Assembly (NCBI GenBank): GCA_954871525.1
Contig: OX940862.1
Coordinates: forward strand, 37,378,232-37,442,231
Direction of reading: 5' to 3'
From: Parietaria judaica
Lineage: Eukaryota; Streptophyta; Magnoliopsida; Rosales; Urticaceae
DNA length: 64,000 nt
Both the position numbers and the translations under genes were made by a program. Below, one piece after another: positions 1 through 11,600 of the stretch. How positions within the stretch are numbered: position 1 is the stretch's first letter; each line of letters opens with the position of its first letter. The notes under the pieces are model-generated. The model saw nothing but the letters and a program-made list of their open reading frames with translations, was not told where the DNA came from and did no database searches.

Positions 1-469
1 CTTCAACACCGACCCATCGGCGGCGGCCGAGCAACGCGGCGGACGAGAAACTGGCGGCGGATCATGAGATATTGGCGGCGGCGGCGGCAGCGGCGGAGGC
101 GGCGTCCGTCGAAGAAAGTGAGAGAAACCGATTTGGGAATTATTTGATTCTGTGTGAGAATGTGATCGAACTTGTGTTCATATAAATAAATAGAGTGAGA
201 AAGAGAGAATCATATTTTAAATATTTGCAAATAAAAGTTAGGGTTCATAGAGTATTATGTTACCAATAAAATTTTAAATATATATAATAGGGAAAAAATC
301 TAACTATCTTACGAGTAAATAGAAGAGTTGTTTTATATTCTTTTAATTCTATTTGTAAAAAATTATTATATAATATAAAAAAAATTGAACGTAAATATAT
401 ATGTCATGCATCGATCTAGGACGTATAGAAAATACTAATAAATCTATCTATAAGTTTGTTATAATTCAA

Positions 470-471
<2 letters not shown>
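1..471. other. Upstream region of the first polygalacturonase gene
   Basis: No gene is seen. Bases 1-120 are GC-rich with a GGC-type trinucleotide run; the rest is AT-rich. The same sequence lies at 59818-60288, where it directly follows an ALOG-domain pseudogene, so the window probably starts just beyond another copy of that pseudogene. That last point is inference, because the sequence before base 1 is not shown. Confidence 0.6.

Positions 472-519
<48 letters not shown>
472..519. repeat. (AT)n microsatellite, 24 units
   Basis: Uninterrupted AT dinucleotide run about 140 bp before the polygalacturonase start codon. The duplicate locus carries 32 units at 60289-60352, a 16-bp difference that accounts for most of the length difference between the two copies. 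Confidence 0.9.
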
Positions 520-521
<2 letters not shown>

Positions 522-602
522 TAAGCCAATTAAAGATAATAAAATGATTATGCAATATCTGAGTATCCAAATTAAAGATAGTAATTACATTCCACAAACC
601 AT

Positions 603-610
603 TATATAAG
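603..610 (+). promoter_or_regulatory. Putative TATA box of the two-module polygalacturonase
   Basis: TATATAAG lies about 50 bp upstream of the ATG at 661 in otherwise AT-rich DNA. Its position fits a plant core promoter with a short 5' leader. It is only a motif match, and nearby AT runs make chance matches likely. Confidence 0.35.
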
Positions 611-660
611 CATTGAAGTAGTAACCAGTTTCTCTCACTGATCTCTAGCTGTACTACGCC

Positions 661-1753
661 ATGGCTTCGACGTCGCTGTGGATAAGCTTCCTTCTCATCC
701 TTCTTGCTTCCTTCAGCGTCAGCTCCGCCAGACACTACGGCGGCTTGACACGTGGCACCACGCAGTACGATCGTGGTGGTCATGGGCAGTTCGTGTCTAG
801 GGTTTCCAGTTCTTCAAGAACCGTTCTTAGCGTTGACAATTTCGGAGCTCAAGGAAACGGCACAGACGACACTGACGTAAGTATATATATATACATGTAA
901 ATGTGATCGATGGATCGAGTCGTTAATAAATAGTTTGATCTTTGGTGTTCTTTAGTTATCATCGCAACTTTCGTTAGGAGTGTGAATATATAGATAGTGT
1001 GAATATATAGATAGGAGTAATTATTTATTTTTTACAGAAAATTAAAATAATTCCTGCTTTTGCATCATATTAATACACATACAAGATTGATTAGACTAAA
1101 AAATTGTGGGTTGATATATATATTTCCAATTTATTCAAAAAATTATAAATGTATATGTATATATATATATACATTCTAAATATCTAAAGATAAATTAATT
1201 GTACGTGTACTTTGTATAGGCTTTTAACAGTGCATGGAAAGCAGCCTGTTCGACGACGGGTTCAGTTGTTCTTCGGGTTCCCAAAAGAAATTATCTTGTG
1301 AAACCCGTCAATTTTGCTGGTCCCTGCAAAGCCCACAAAATCAGTGTGCGAATTTCGGGAACCATAGACGCCTCCACCCAACGGTCGGATTACACCGACA
1401 GGCGTTGGCTCAGCTTCGAAAGCGTCAACCGTCTTACCGTCGAGGGCGGCGGAATCTTAAACGGCAACGGAAAAACGTGGTGGAAACAATCTTGCAAGAT
1501 TAAAAAATCTTCTGTAAGCGTTACTATCTTCTTATCACTTTATAAACATTGTTCGCAACACAAACATGTCACGACAACTTGTTAATAAGAATTGAAATCG
1601 GGATCGGAATACCGCTACCCGAAATCGGAATAAAAACTAAACCACTCCTTGTTAACATAGTGTCATAGTCTAACGCTCTTTCCTTGTCTATTTGCTTTTG
1701 CAGCCTTGCAGCACTGGAATGCCTACGGTGTGTCATCTTATACCTTCATCCAT

Positions 1754-1800
<47 letters not shown>

Positions 1801-4800
1801 GGAATGGTGTATAATTATATGTTTGATTGATCTGTGCAGGCATTGTCATTCCATGGATGCGAGCATCTGAGAGTGAGACACTTGCACGTAAAAGACTCCA
1901 TGCAAATGCAAGTGGCTTTCCAGTATTGCCGCAACGTGACAGCTTCGGATCTGAGAGTCACGGCCGACGGGCACAGCCCCAACACCGACGGGATCCACAT
2001 CACTCACACCCAAGGCATCTCTATCTCCGACAGCTTTATCGCCACCGGCGACGACTGCATCTCCATCGTTAGTGGCACCCAAACAGTACGTGCCACCAAC
2101 ATCACGTGCGGGCCCGGCCACGGAATCAGGTACCCGCAAGTTTTGCATGTTTTAGTAATCTTAATTTTTTATTTTTATTCTTTTATTTTAATACATGTTT
2201 CGTTTTCGACGCCGTGTAGTATTGGTAGCCTCGGATCGAAAAACTCTGAAGCCCACGTCTCAGATGTCATCGTCGACGGAGCCAAGCTTTCTCGCACCAC
2301 CAACGGACTTCGAATCAAGACATGGCAGGTAAAGCTAGAGTTGCTAATATAAAGATATTTTATTATGATAATTACATGTCTAATATAAAGATATTTATTC
2401 ACCAGATAATAATTTAGTCATTTTAATTAAAATCGAGAGTATTATTTAATTGAAGTTCTTAATTCATCGAGCCTTCATTTAACGAGGTTCTACTGTATTT
2501 GATTCCCTTTTCGGCTATTTTTATCCTTTGAAAATTTACGGTTTGCATCAAGTGCGTGTAAACCCATTATGGTGAACTAGTGTTTTAATTCCTTTTTATT
2601 AATTGCAGGGAGGATCTGGAAATGTGAGCAGTATCAAGTTCATGAACGTGGAGATGGACAACGTGAAAAACCCCATCATCATTGACCAAAACTACTGCTT
2701 TCCGAGGAATTCGTGCTCTAAGCAGAACTCGGCGGTTCAAGTGAGCGACGTGCTGTATCGGAACATTACCGGGACCAGCGCTACGGATGTCGCCATCAAG
2801 TTCGACTGCAGCGACAACTTCCAATGCGAGAAGATTGTACTCCAAGACGTTCACATTCAACGCTACGGCAGCCAAAGCAAAAATCCGGAAGCGTCGTGCC
2901 AAAACGTTCAACTGACTGGTATCGGAGTTGTTACACCGCTATGCCCCAACTCGGGCACAAAGCGTGACACCAGTGCACCGCCACCGCCCAAGCCAAAGCG
3001 TGACACCCCCGCACCGCCACCGCCCAAGCCAAAGCGTGATACCCCCGCACCGCCACCGCCCAAGCCAAAGAGTGACACGCGCCCTCCGCCGCCGCCGAAG
3101 CCAAAGACCAATCCACCTTCTCAGCACCACGGCCAAAGCCATAGACCGATCCGTCGTCTTAGCGTTGCTGATTTCGGAGCAAAAGGAAACGGCGCCGACG
3201 ACACTGACGTAAGTATATCGAATGCCTCGGAATAATAATTACGATTAACATGTGATCGATTCGTCAATAATTGGTTTGATCTTTAGATTTTCTTGAGTGA
3301 TTCCTAATATTGTCACCCAGATCTAAAGGTTATTAATTTATATATTTCTAAACTAGAGATAAATTTGAATGTGTAGGCTTTTAACAGTGCATGGGAAGCA
3401 GCGTGCTCGTCGACTCGTTCGGTTATTCTTTCGGTTCCCAAAAATAATTATATTGTAAAACCCGTCAATTTTGACGGTCCTTGCAAAGCTCGCAAAATCA
3501 TTGTTCGAATTTTGGGAACCATAGAGGCCTCCACTCACCGGTCAGATTATGGCGTCAACCGTTGGCTCAGCTTCGACCGTGTTGACAATCTGACCGTCGA
3601 GGGTCGTGGAACCCTAAACGGCAACGGACACGTGTGGTGGGAACAGTCTTGCAAGAGAAACAAATCTTCGGTAAGCTTTACTTTCCTCTTTATCACTTTA
3701 TAAAACATTGTCAGCGACACAAAAAAACTTAGGTAAAATCCGTTTTGTTGTAGCCAGTTTACGTTCAAAACCGGTCAAATAAATCACCAGTTTATAAAGA
3801 TAAATAATATTATAAAATCGGGTCTGTTAAGGACCGGTTTTCATTCGTGAAAACTGATCTCATTTGTAGTTCCCGAAACCAGACTGGTTAAAAGCAAATT
3901 TTGTATCCCAAAATATCAGTCTTTAAACCGGAACCGGACTATTGAATGTTGATAGCTTGGCTAACTCATTATTCCTTGTCTGTTTGTTTGCAGCCTTGCA
4001 CGGAAGCGCCTAGGGTATGTCATCTTCTACTTTGATCCACATATTTTAATATATTTTATTTGTTAGCCGCATAAAATACCCAATTTTTTTTATTTTGTAA
4101 TGACATAAACCCTATTTTTATTTTCATGGACAAAATTCGTAATGTTTACTATTTTAGTTCTCCCCCTGAAATTCCGTTTTTACGTAATCGCACATTCGGA
4201 ATTCTATTGAATCAAATCATAACAGTTATACCTAATTGCTTATAAGTTATTAATATATGTTTGATTGATCACTGCAGGCTTTGACATTCCGTGGATGCAA
4301 CAATCTGAGAGTTAGGCACTTGCGGGTAAAAGACTCGATGAATATGCAAGTGGCTTTCGAGCGTTGCCGCAACGTCACTGCTTCGAATCTGCACATCACG
4401 GCCGACGGACACAGCCCCAACACCGACGGAATCCACATCACTCACACCAAAGGCATTTCCGTCTCGAACTGCTTCATTGCCACCGGTGATGACTGCATCT
4501 CCATCGTCGGTGGCTCCCAAACCGTGCGCGCCAACAACATCACGTGCGGACCCGGCCACGGAATCAGGTGCCTGCAAGTTTTACTTGTTTGGTTGTAATC
4601 TTCTTTTCTTTTCTATCTTTTTTAAAGTAAATATATGTTTTGTTTTCATCATGCAGTATCGGTAGTCTGGGTGCCAACAACGCAGAAGCCCACGTCTCGG
4701 ATGTTATCGTCGATGGAGCCAAGCTTTCGCACACCACCAACGGACTTCGAATCAAGACATGGCAGGTAAAGCTAGTGTTGCTAAAATAGAAATCCGAAAA

Positions 4801-5236
4801 ATGAAATTTTCGATTTACGATTCACAAACGTATGAGATAACAGACCGAATTTCGTTTCCGCTTATTTAGAGTCGGAAAAAAATATAAATTAAGTAAATCC
4901 CGTTAATGGTGAACTAGTATCTAATGCATGACTAATTTCCAGGGAGGTTCAGGAAATGTGAACAACATCAAGTTCATGAACGTAGAGATGCACAACGTCG
5001 AAAACCCCATCATCATCGACCAAAACTACTGCTTCCGGAAAAACGCGTGCCCTAAGCAGAGCTCGGCGGTGCAAGTGAGCGACGTGCTGTATCGGAACAT
5101 CACAGGCACCAGCGCTACGGACGTCGCCATCAACTTTGACTGCAGCGACAGCTTCCCATGCGAGAGGATCGTACTCCAAGACGTTAACATTCAACGCTAT
5201 GGCAGCCAAAGCGGGAATCCCGAAGCTTCATGCTAA
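661..5236 (+). CDS. Two-module polygalacturonase (GH28-linker-GH28), second module truncated by a stop
   Basis: Predicted secreted pectin-cleaving enzyme with two GH28 domains. Exons: 661-876, 1220-1513, 1704-1727, 1840-2129, 2220-2328, 2609-3208, 3377-3670, 3994-4014, 4278-4567, 4657-4765, 4943-5236; all introns are GT-AG, phases agree, total 846 aa. Residues 1-23 form a signal peptide (hydrophobic core, likely cleavage after SSA). Module 1 carries the GH28 motifs NTDG (226-229), DD (249-250), GHG (271-273) and RIK (306-308); module 2 repeats them at 664-667, 687-688, 709-711 and 744-746. Exon 6 encodes the end of module 1, the Pro-rich linker and the mature N-terminus of module 2 without a second signal peptide. 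Matching exons have equal lengths (294, 290 and 109 nt). Similarity is closest to ADPG/QRT2-type plant enzymes (recalled family knowledge). Module 2 stops at TAA 5234-5236 where module 1 has CAA. Expression and activity are inferred. Confidence 0.85.
1762..1796. repeat. AT microsatellite in intron 3
   Basis: AT dinucleotide run inside intron 3 of the two-module polygalacturonase. The duplicate at about 61597-61633 is 2 bp longer. Confidence 0.75.
2963..3106 (+). repeat. Linker-encoding tandem repeat, 4 x 36 bp
   Basis: Four in-frame 36-bp units encode a 12-residue motif of the form (R/S)DT-x-(A/P)PPPPKPK. They join the two GH28 modules and are followed by a short His/Gln-containing segment before module 2 begins at LSVADFGA. 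Pro- and Lys-rich repeats of this kind resemble extensin-like wall-interacting linkers; binding to pectin or the wall is inference. The duplicate at 62798-62941 has the same four units. Confidence 0.9.
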
Positions 5237-5344
5237 AACGTTCAGCTGACCGACATCGGAGTTTTTGCACCACCGTGCAACGCAGGAGCATCGTCTCAGC
5301 CTCGCAGCCATCACGGTCATCACCATCATCACGGTCACCAATGA
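5237..5344 (+). pseudogene. Former C-terminal tail of GH28 module 2, downstream of a premature stop
   Basis: After TAA at 5234-5236 the frame stays open for 35 codons up to TGA at 5342-5344. It encodes the conserved GH28 C-terminal strand, with the second cysteine of the expected last disulfide (APPC), then a His/Gly-rich tail with seven histidines near the end. Module 1 has CAA at the equivalent codon, so a single C-to-T change explains the stop. The following base is A, which gives no recognised readthrough context. Confidence 0.75.
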
Positions 5345-5605
5345 CTACCTTCCCTTTCACTATTGGTCGACTTTTTTGTTTTCTATGTTTCTTTTATATT
5401 TTCAACATTGGTAAATATATTATCATTATACAAATTAGTTTATTTTTTCGCCATTGTTTCTCAAATCAAGTACATTAATATTGAATTCTCAGCCTAGAAA
5501 CATTTCTATACACAAGTAATATCGAAAAGCATGTAACTATCCGGAATATCGCATTTAAAAGAAAGGAAATGGCATAATACCTAAGTGGCTTTTGAAATTC
5601 AAAAG
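5345..5605. other. Intergenic gap between convergent genes
   Basis: AT-rich DNA between the polygalacturonase (+) and the thioredoxin-like gene (-). It presumably holds both 3' UTRs; nothing else is recognised. Confidence 0.5.
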
Positions 5606-8600
5606 CTAGTAATACGGTCGGGACAAAGCTGAAACGTCAATCCAAGAAGGCCTTTTCGCTTTATAGTAGAAGTGTGCGATCATTTGAACCAACTCATCCG
5701 CTGTTCGTAACTCTGCCAAAAACCAAACACGATTTAGTATCGGTACTACGAAAAAATGGCCATTACCCGGTATATGATATTGGAATCATAAGTTTTTTTT
5801 TTCTTTTACCTTTTTCTCTGTAAAGAATCTGGTTTCCTCGTAAGAACAGAAGCTGAGGGCCTTCCTTAACATTAAGAGCGTACGCCATATCTCTCTCGAT
5901 GTTGATATCTATCTTCACCGTCTGTAGAGTTAAAGCAATTTCATAACGCCGATTAAACATGGAAATATTTGCAATTGAGTCCGAAAATTATCTTAAAAGT
6001 TAAAAACTGAAATTACCCGAGGAGGCAATCGATCTTTGGCTTGCCGGTAGACCTTGACTGCTTTTTCTAGCTCCTTTAAAGCTTTCCAATTGTCGGATGC
6101 CCTGTGAACAAACCAAGCAAGCTTCCATTAGAAACTTCCACATATTATTGCGGAAACTAAGAAGCACACAAAGCATAAGAATTCTTCACATGCACGAGCA
6201 CGAAACACAAGCAAACCGACAATATGGAAATCCGTCACAGTGACACACCGTAAAAACACAGCATAACATAAAACGAGCTCCAAAGCACAGTAATGTTGAC
6301 GTGGTTTCCCACCTCAATCAGTCAAGTGTGACTTGTGAGTGTATGATATTTTTGGATGAAACAATTTGGTGGAATTCGATCTCTCACGTTGCAAGCTCAC
6401 GATTCACTCACGATATATGTATAAGTATATAAGCGGTATAAATGAGACGAGGGATTTTTTTTATAGAGGTTCGTCCCAAGGCGGTAGTTGACTACTTCCT
6501 CTGTTAGTTTATTGCGACAATGAACATAGACGGATAGCTACAGGCAGCTAAGTCACGTCTGAGAGCAAGAAGAAATGGAGAAAGAAAGAAAGAACACAAC
6601 AAGATCTCAAAATGACAAGAATGCCGGGTATAAATTCTTCAGTGTATTCTCTCGATGTTTCAAGTGTGCGTGTGTGTTGATCTGAGCTTGAGCTTGGCAT
6701 TTATAGACTTCAATTCTTCCCGTTGAACTTCCAGGAATTGAGGGGTCTTCACTCCGTGCTGACCGGGTTGAATGGACGATCTGGCTACACGTGTCCCACG
6801 ACTTCGTTCTAGTCGTCGCGTTTGAATTATGCCCGTTGGAGACTTGACTCCGTGCTCCTGGTCTTCCGTCTGAGTTTGAAACATGATGCCGGGTAGAGAA
6901 TATGACGACTCTACCCTCGTCTTTCTGGGCTGCTACCGAGTGGATTTGGGCTTTAGAACTCATTGGGCCGAGTAGCCTATGTCCATTGGTTCTTGGTCTG
7001 ACTGAGAATCTCTTTGGGCTTCTTCAAATGGGCTTTTACGAATACCAGTTTATTTCTTTAAAGCCTTTTATCATAGTTTGTAAATTTAATTAATTCACAA
7101 CCATAGCACTTTATGTCACATTAAATAATGACGAATTTGTACATCAACAGTTAGCCCCCTACTATAAAAAATACGAAGTAAATTTTATAGTATTTACTCG
7201 ATGAAATCATGTAAAATTCGTGCCGGATAGGATTAATTAAATTTGTGACTTTTGCCGCAAATCTGCATAATCCGGGCAGGATTTTGGATAATTTCGAGAT
7301 CAGATGGACGGATAGGGTCTTGAAGCTGTAACCGTCGCTTCGAATTTTGGGCGGGAACAGTTACAACACGTGTCCCATTTTGCGGAGTTCGAAGGGAATA
7401 AACTCTTCACATTCTCCTGACACAGCTGTCGTGCTGACGTGTCGCCGGATAGCTCGCTGATCTCAACCGTAGGATGAGGTTTGTTGCGTTTTTTGAGGAA
7501 ACCCTAACCGTAGGATCAACGACAATTTTCGAGTATAAATACTCGAGTGATTCGCATTAAATGGGCACGTCTCTTCAGCTTCAGCCCGTCGCACGTCTTT
7601 CGAAGGTAACCTCTTTCTCTTTCCTCTATTTATACTCTGTGTGGTATTCGAATACCATTTTCTTATTTTTAGAGAGGGAAAACTTCGAGTTCTAGTGAGA
7701 TAAACTTTGCGAATCGCCATTGGAGGTGCTCTGAGGTCTGTTTTCGTGTCTAGAGATTCAGGTTCTTCCTTTCTTCTTCGTATGTTTCTTTGTGAGTCTG
7801 TTAGAGGATTGTTCTAGGTTTCTAGATATTGCTTTTTCTGTTTTCTTGGATCTCTATATTTTCCAGTTTCTGGGTTTTTGTGTTCGTCTAGATTCCTTTC
7901 GGTTTTTTCTAAACTATCTTTATAAGATGGGTCCTAAGAAGACGGTCTCGAAATGGCAAACGGAGTTTCTGACTACAGATTCTCCTAAGTCAGTTCTGAA
8001 ACCTAAGGATCTGGTTAGGATCCGGGTAGAGTACAACATTCCTTTGTCGATAGAGCTTAGGTTACCGGGTCCAGATGAACATGCCGACGTGCAGAACTCG
8101 GACGGCTGGATCTGTGTTTACCAGAGGTTTTTTGAGTCCGGGGGGCTTAGATTTCCTATCCCCGAGCTCATTCTAAAGTACCTTAATTACCTAGGGGTTT
8201 CCATCGGGCAACTTAGCCCGAATTCTATCCGGATCTTGATGGCCTTGCTTGTCCGATCCCACGAATGTTTGTATTCACTTACAATCTGGGACTTGTTGAC
8301 GGGCTTGGTCATCAAGGCCAATGGTCAGGCCAAGGGTAGGTTTTTCCTATCCGTCAAGGAAGGGGAGATCATAACCGGTCTCCCCAAGAAGGAGAGTGCT
8401 TGGACCCACAAGTATTTCTTCTTCATGGCCGGTCAGGAAACGCTCGGTTCTTGGCCGGGCTATAGGAATGAATGGGTCCACGAGATAGGTAAGGTTCTGG
8501 GTTGGGTTTTCTAATTTTTCCTATTCGGCTGTTTTTATATGTTTGCTAATTTCTTGTCTTCATCTTGTGCAGTCGAGGACCCTGAGAAGCCTAAGTCTCG

Positions 8601-11600
8601 TCCGATTACAGAAGAGTGGAAGGCTTTGAAGAGGAAGCTTTTTCCTAACAGTCCGGAGCTGTGGTCGAACTTCACGAAAGAGAGGTTCGAAGCTACCGGG
8701 CTTTGGGTTGAGCCTGACGAGGAGGAGTTTCCGGGTATAAATCTTAAATCTGTCTTTTTGGCTTTGTTTCGTATTTGTCTACTTTATTTTTTCTAAGTGT
8801 GGATTTTTGACGTGTAGAAGATATGGACGCTCTTCGCCCGAAGGGTCAGAGTCTTCGCCAGAAGCGGAGGCAGGAGGGTCAGACCGGAGGAAAGGGGTTG
8901 AGGAAAGGGGACCTGGCGCGTCTGCACCGGCCAAGGCTGCTCGTCAGGAGACGAGTAGGATGGATGATGAGACTCCTGTTCGGGAGTCTCTTGCTGAGGT
9001 TGCCTCTGGGGCGACCAAGAAGAAGGATGTCGTCGAACTTTCCGACGACGGGGAGAGCACCCCGGAGGTCACGCCTTTGGCAAAGCCTTCGGAGAGGGAG
9101 GTTGTCCCTTCTTCTGCTCCTGCTCGTCCTTCCAAGGGCGCGATCCGTCCTTCTCAGGACGGAGCTGCTCCGAGGACGGGCTCAGAGGTGGCCGCGAAGA
9201 GGCCGCACGAAGGAGGGGACTCTGGGGTCCGGAAGAATGCGAAGGGGGATCCGGCCCCGAAGGAGGTGGTGAGGAGGGACTCGGTCCCGAAAGGAGGCGC
9301 GAGGGCCTTGGAGAAGGGTAAGGGGGTTGCTCGGGAGAGTGAGCGCCCGAAGGAGGCCTCCCGAGGTGAGGTGAGGGAGACGGGGTTGGCTCCCCCGGTG
9401 GTTGAAGGGCAGGCTAGGGAGAAGATGGTCTCCCGGAAGGCGGGGTGCACTTGGATGGGGGACAAGGGTCTCCACAAGGCACCTAAGGTGGCGGCCGGTC
9501 TTCTCCGGCAGATCACAAATGGTGGGGTCGGCAGGGTCCCCAGGAGTATCGCGGAGAAGAGGCCGTATAAGGATATGGCCGCAGCTACAACTCTGGTAAG
9601 CGTTGCCTGCTTTAGGTTTGGGTGTTTTTACTTTATTCCTAAATTTTTTCTAACTTTGGTTTTTGGACGTGCAGCTCGCCGCCTCCATCAACGACATGGT
9701 CCTCGATTATGAGGACCAATTGTATGAGGCTAGAGAGGGCGCGCAAGCCTCCGAGCAGCTTGCGCTGAAGGAGAGGGAGTTGGCTGATGCCGTGGAGGGC
9801 ATCCGGGTGAAGGCGGAGCAGATCGTCGTGATGGGCAGGAAGGTTGCCGCCTGTGATGCTCGGATCAAGGGGCTCGAGAATACGATCGTCGATCTCCGGG
9901 AAAAGCTGTCAAACGCTACCCGGACGATTGAGGAGGCTCAAGGCGCAAGCGAGGCGGCTGCCAGGCAGATGCTGGCCTCTGACGCGGCCAAAGGACAGGC
10001 AGAGGAGTTGGCCAAGAGGAAGGAGGAGGAGGCCTTGTCCTTGAAGGAGGACGTGCAGCGCCTTGCTGCCGAGCTGGCTGAAGCCCGGCAACGATCCGCT
10101 GATCGCGAGGCTGAGAAGAAGGCTGTCCGTGCCCGATATCGCCGAAAGGTGGAGGAAAGGGACGCGCTAATCGCGTGGTACAAAGGTATGGCTGCTGACA
10201 ACAGTTGCTTGGATCAAGCTGAAGGTTGCCTCGAGCTGATCCAAGACATCATTGACGGCAACGTCCAAGATTTCGAGGCTGAGAAGGAGGTCCTAGAAGG
10301 CAACGCTGCTCGCTACCAAGCTCTCTTGGACGCGGTTCCGGCACCGCTGATAGGGTCTCCGGCTCTGTCTCCAGATGCCGAGCTGACCGGTGTTCCTCTT
10401 GTAGATCTGAGCCTTCGGTCCGAGCAATCGTCCGCCAAGGAGTCCGCTTCCGAAGATCCCGCCATAGAGCCCGTCGTTGAAGATCCCGTGGCCGGAGAGG
10501 CCGTCATCGATGAGCCCACCTTGCCCGCCATTGCTGACACCGAGGAGGTGATCCTCGAGGAGCCGACCCTGAACGAGCCCGTTGCTGCCGAGGAGACTGT
10601 CGCCCTTGAAGAGCCGATCCTGGACGGGCCCGCCGCTGCCGAGGAGACTGCCGAGCATGGAGCCCAAGCCGGCGAAGGAGAAGGAGAAGAGAAGGAGGAG
10701 GAGGAGGACCGAGAGGTCGTGGGGGTACCCGGGGTCGACACATAGAGTGTCCCCCATTTTTTTTGTTTTTTCAGTTAATAAGGCCTCAGGCCAAAACAAT
10801 TTCTATGGGCAAGTCTACGGCGACTTGAACCCTTTTTTGTAATATTTTGGATATGCCCGCGGTTAGGGCTTTTGCTATTTTCTATTCTATATCATGCTCG
10901 TTATTTCCTTACTATACTTTGTTTGCCTGTGTTTCTAAGTTAATTTTCTAATCGTGCTTTTCTATATATGTTTTTCTATCTGAGGTTCCGAATGTCCTAT
11001 TGTATGCTAGGATAAATAACGAAAGATTGAAGGTTTGAAATCTGCTAAGTATAAAAAATGCACGGGTACCTTTTGTCGTTGTGCTCCTTTGACACTTCTC
11101 GTCTAGTCTGTTCTGTCCGTCCATCACAATATTCCGCAGGTCGTGCTTTCTGAAAAACACATTTGTAAGAACCAGACGTATGTTGTTACATATTTTTTCA
11201 AGAGGGTTAGGCTTGTTGCCTTAAGGGACGGGTTGGATGCCCGTTTAGGTTTGTTACCCGGATAGGCTTGTTGCCCTGTATGACGAGTTAGTTACCCGGG
11301 TAGGCTTGTTGCCTTATGCAATGGGTTTGTTACCCGGGTAGGTTTGTTACCTTATGTGGGGGTTTGTTACCCGGATAGGTTTGTTACCTTCTGTGATAGG
11401 TCTGTTACCCGGGTAGGTTTGTTACCTTAGGTGATGGGTCTGTTACCCGGGTAGGCATGTCGCCTTGACGGGGGTTTTGGGACATTTTTCCTTTTAGGCC
11501 GGTTCTATTGAGTCTTGCGATTCATGGTTCTCGGGCCTATTTGGTTTTGGGTTTGGATTGAGACTGCGCCCATCGTTTAGGATGGGCTGCCTACGTACCC

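Noticed and set aside
5234..5236. TAA in module 2 as a programmed readthrough stop
   Set aside because: The following bases (AAC) do not match any readthrough context I know; a nonsense change is simpler.
8944..9516. Long open frames on the minus strand opposite the antisense ORF
   Set aside because: They follow from GC-rich codon composition of exon 3 and lack any recognisable domain or splice logic.
11203..11463. Regularly spaced short repeats, superficially CRISPR-like
   Set aside because: Units are contiguous and degenerate without unique spacers, the DNA is plant, and the block lies inside a retrotransposon.
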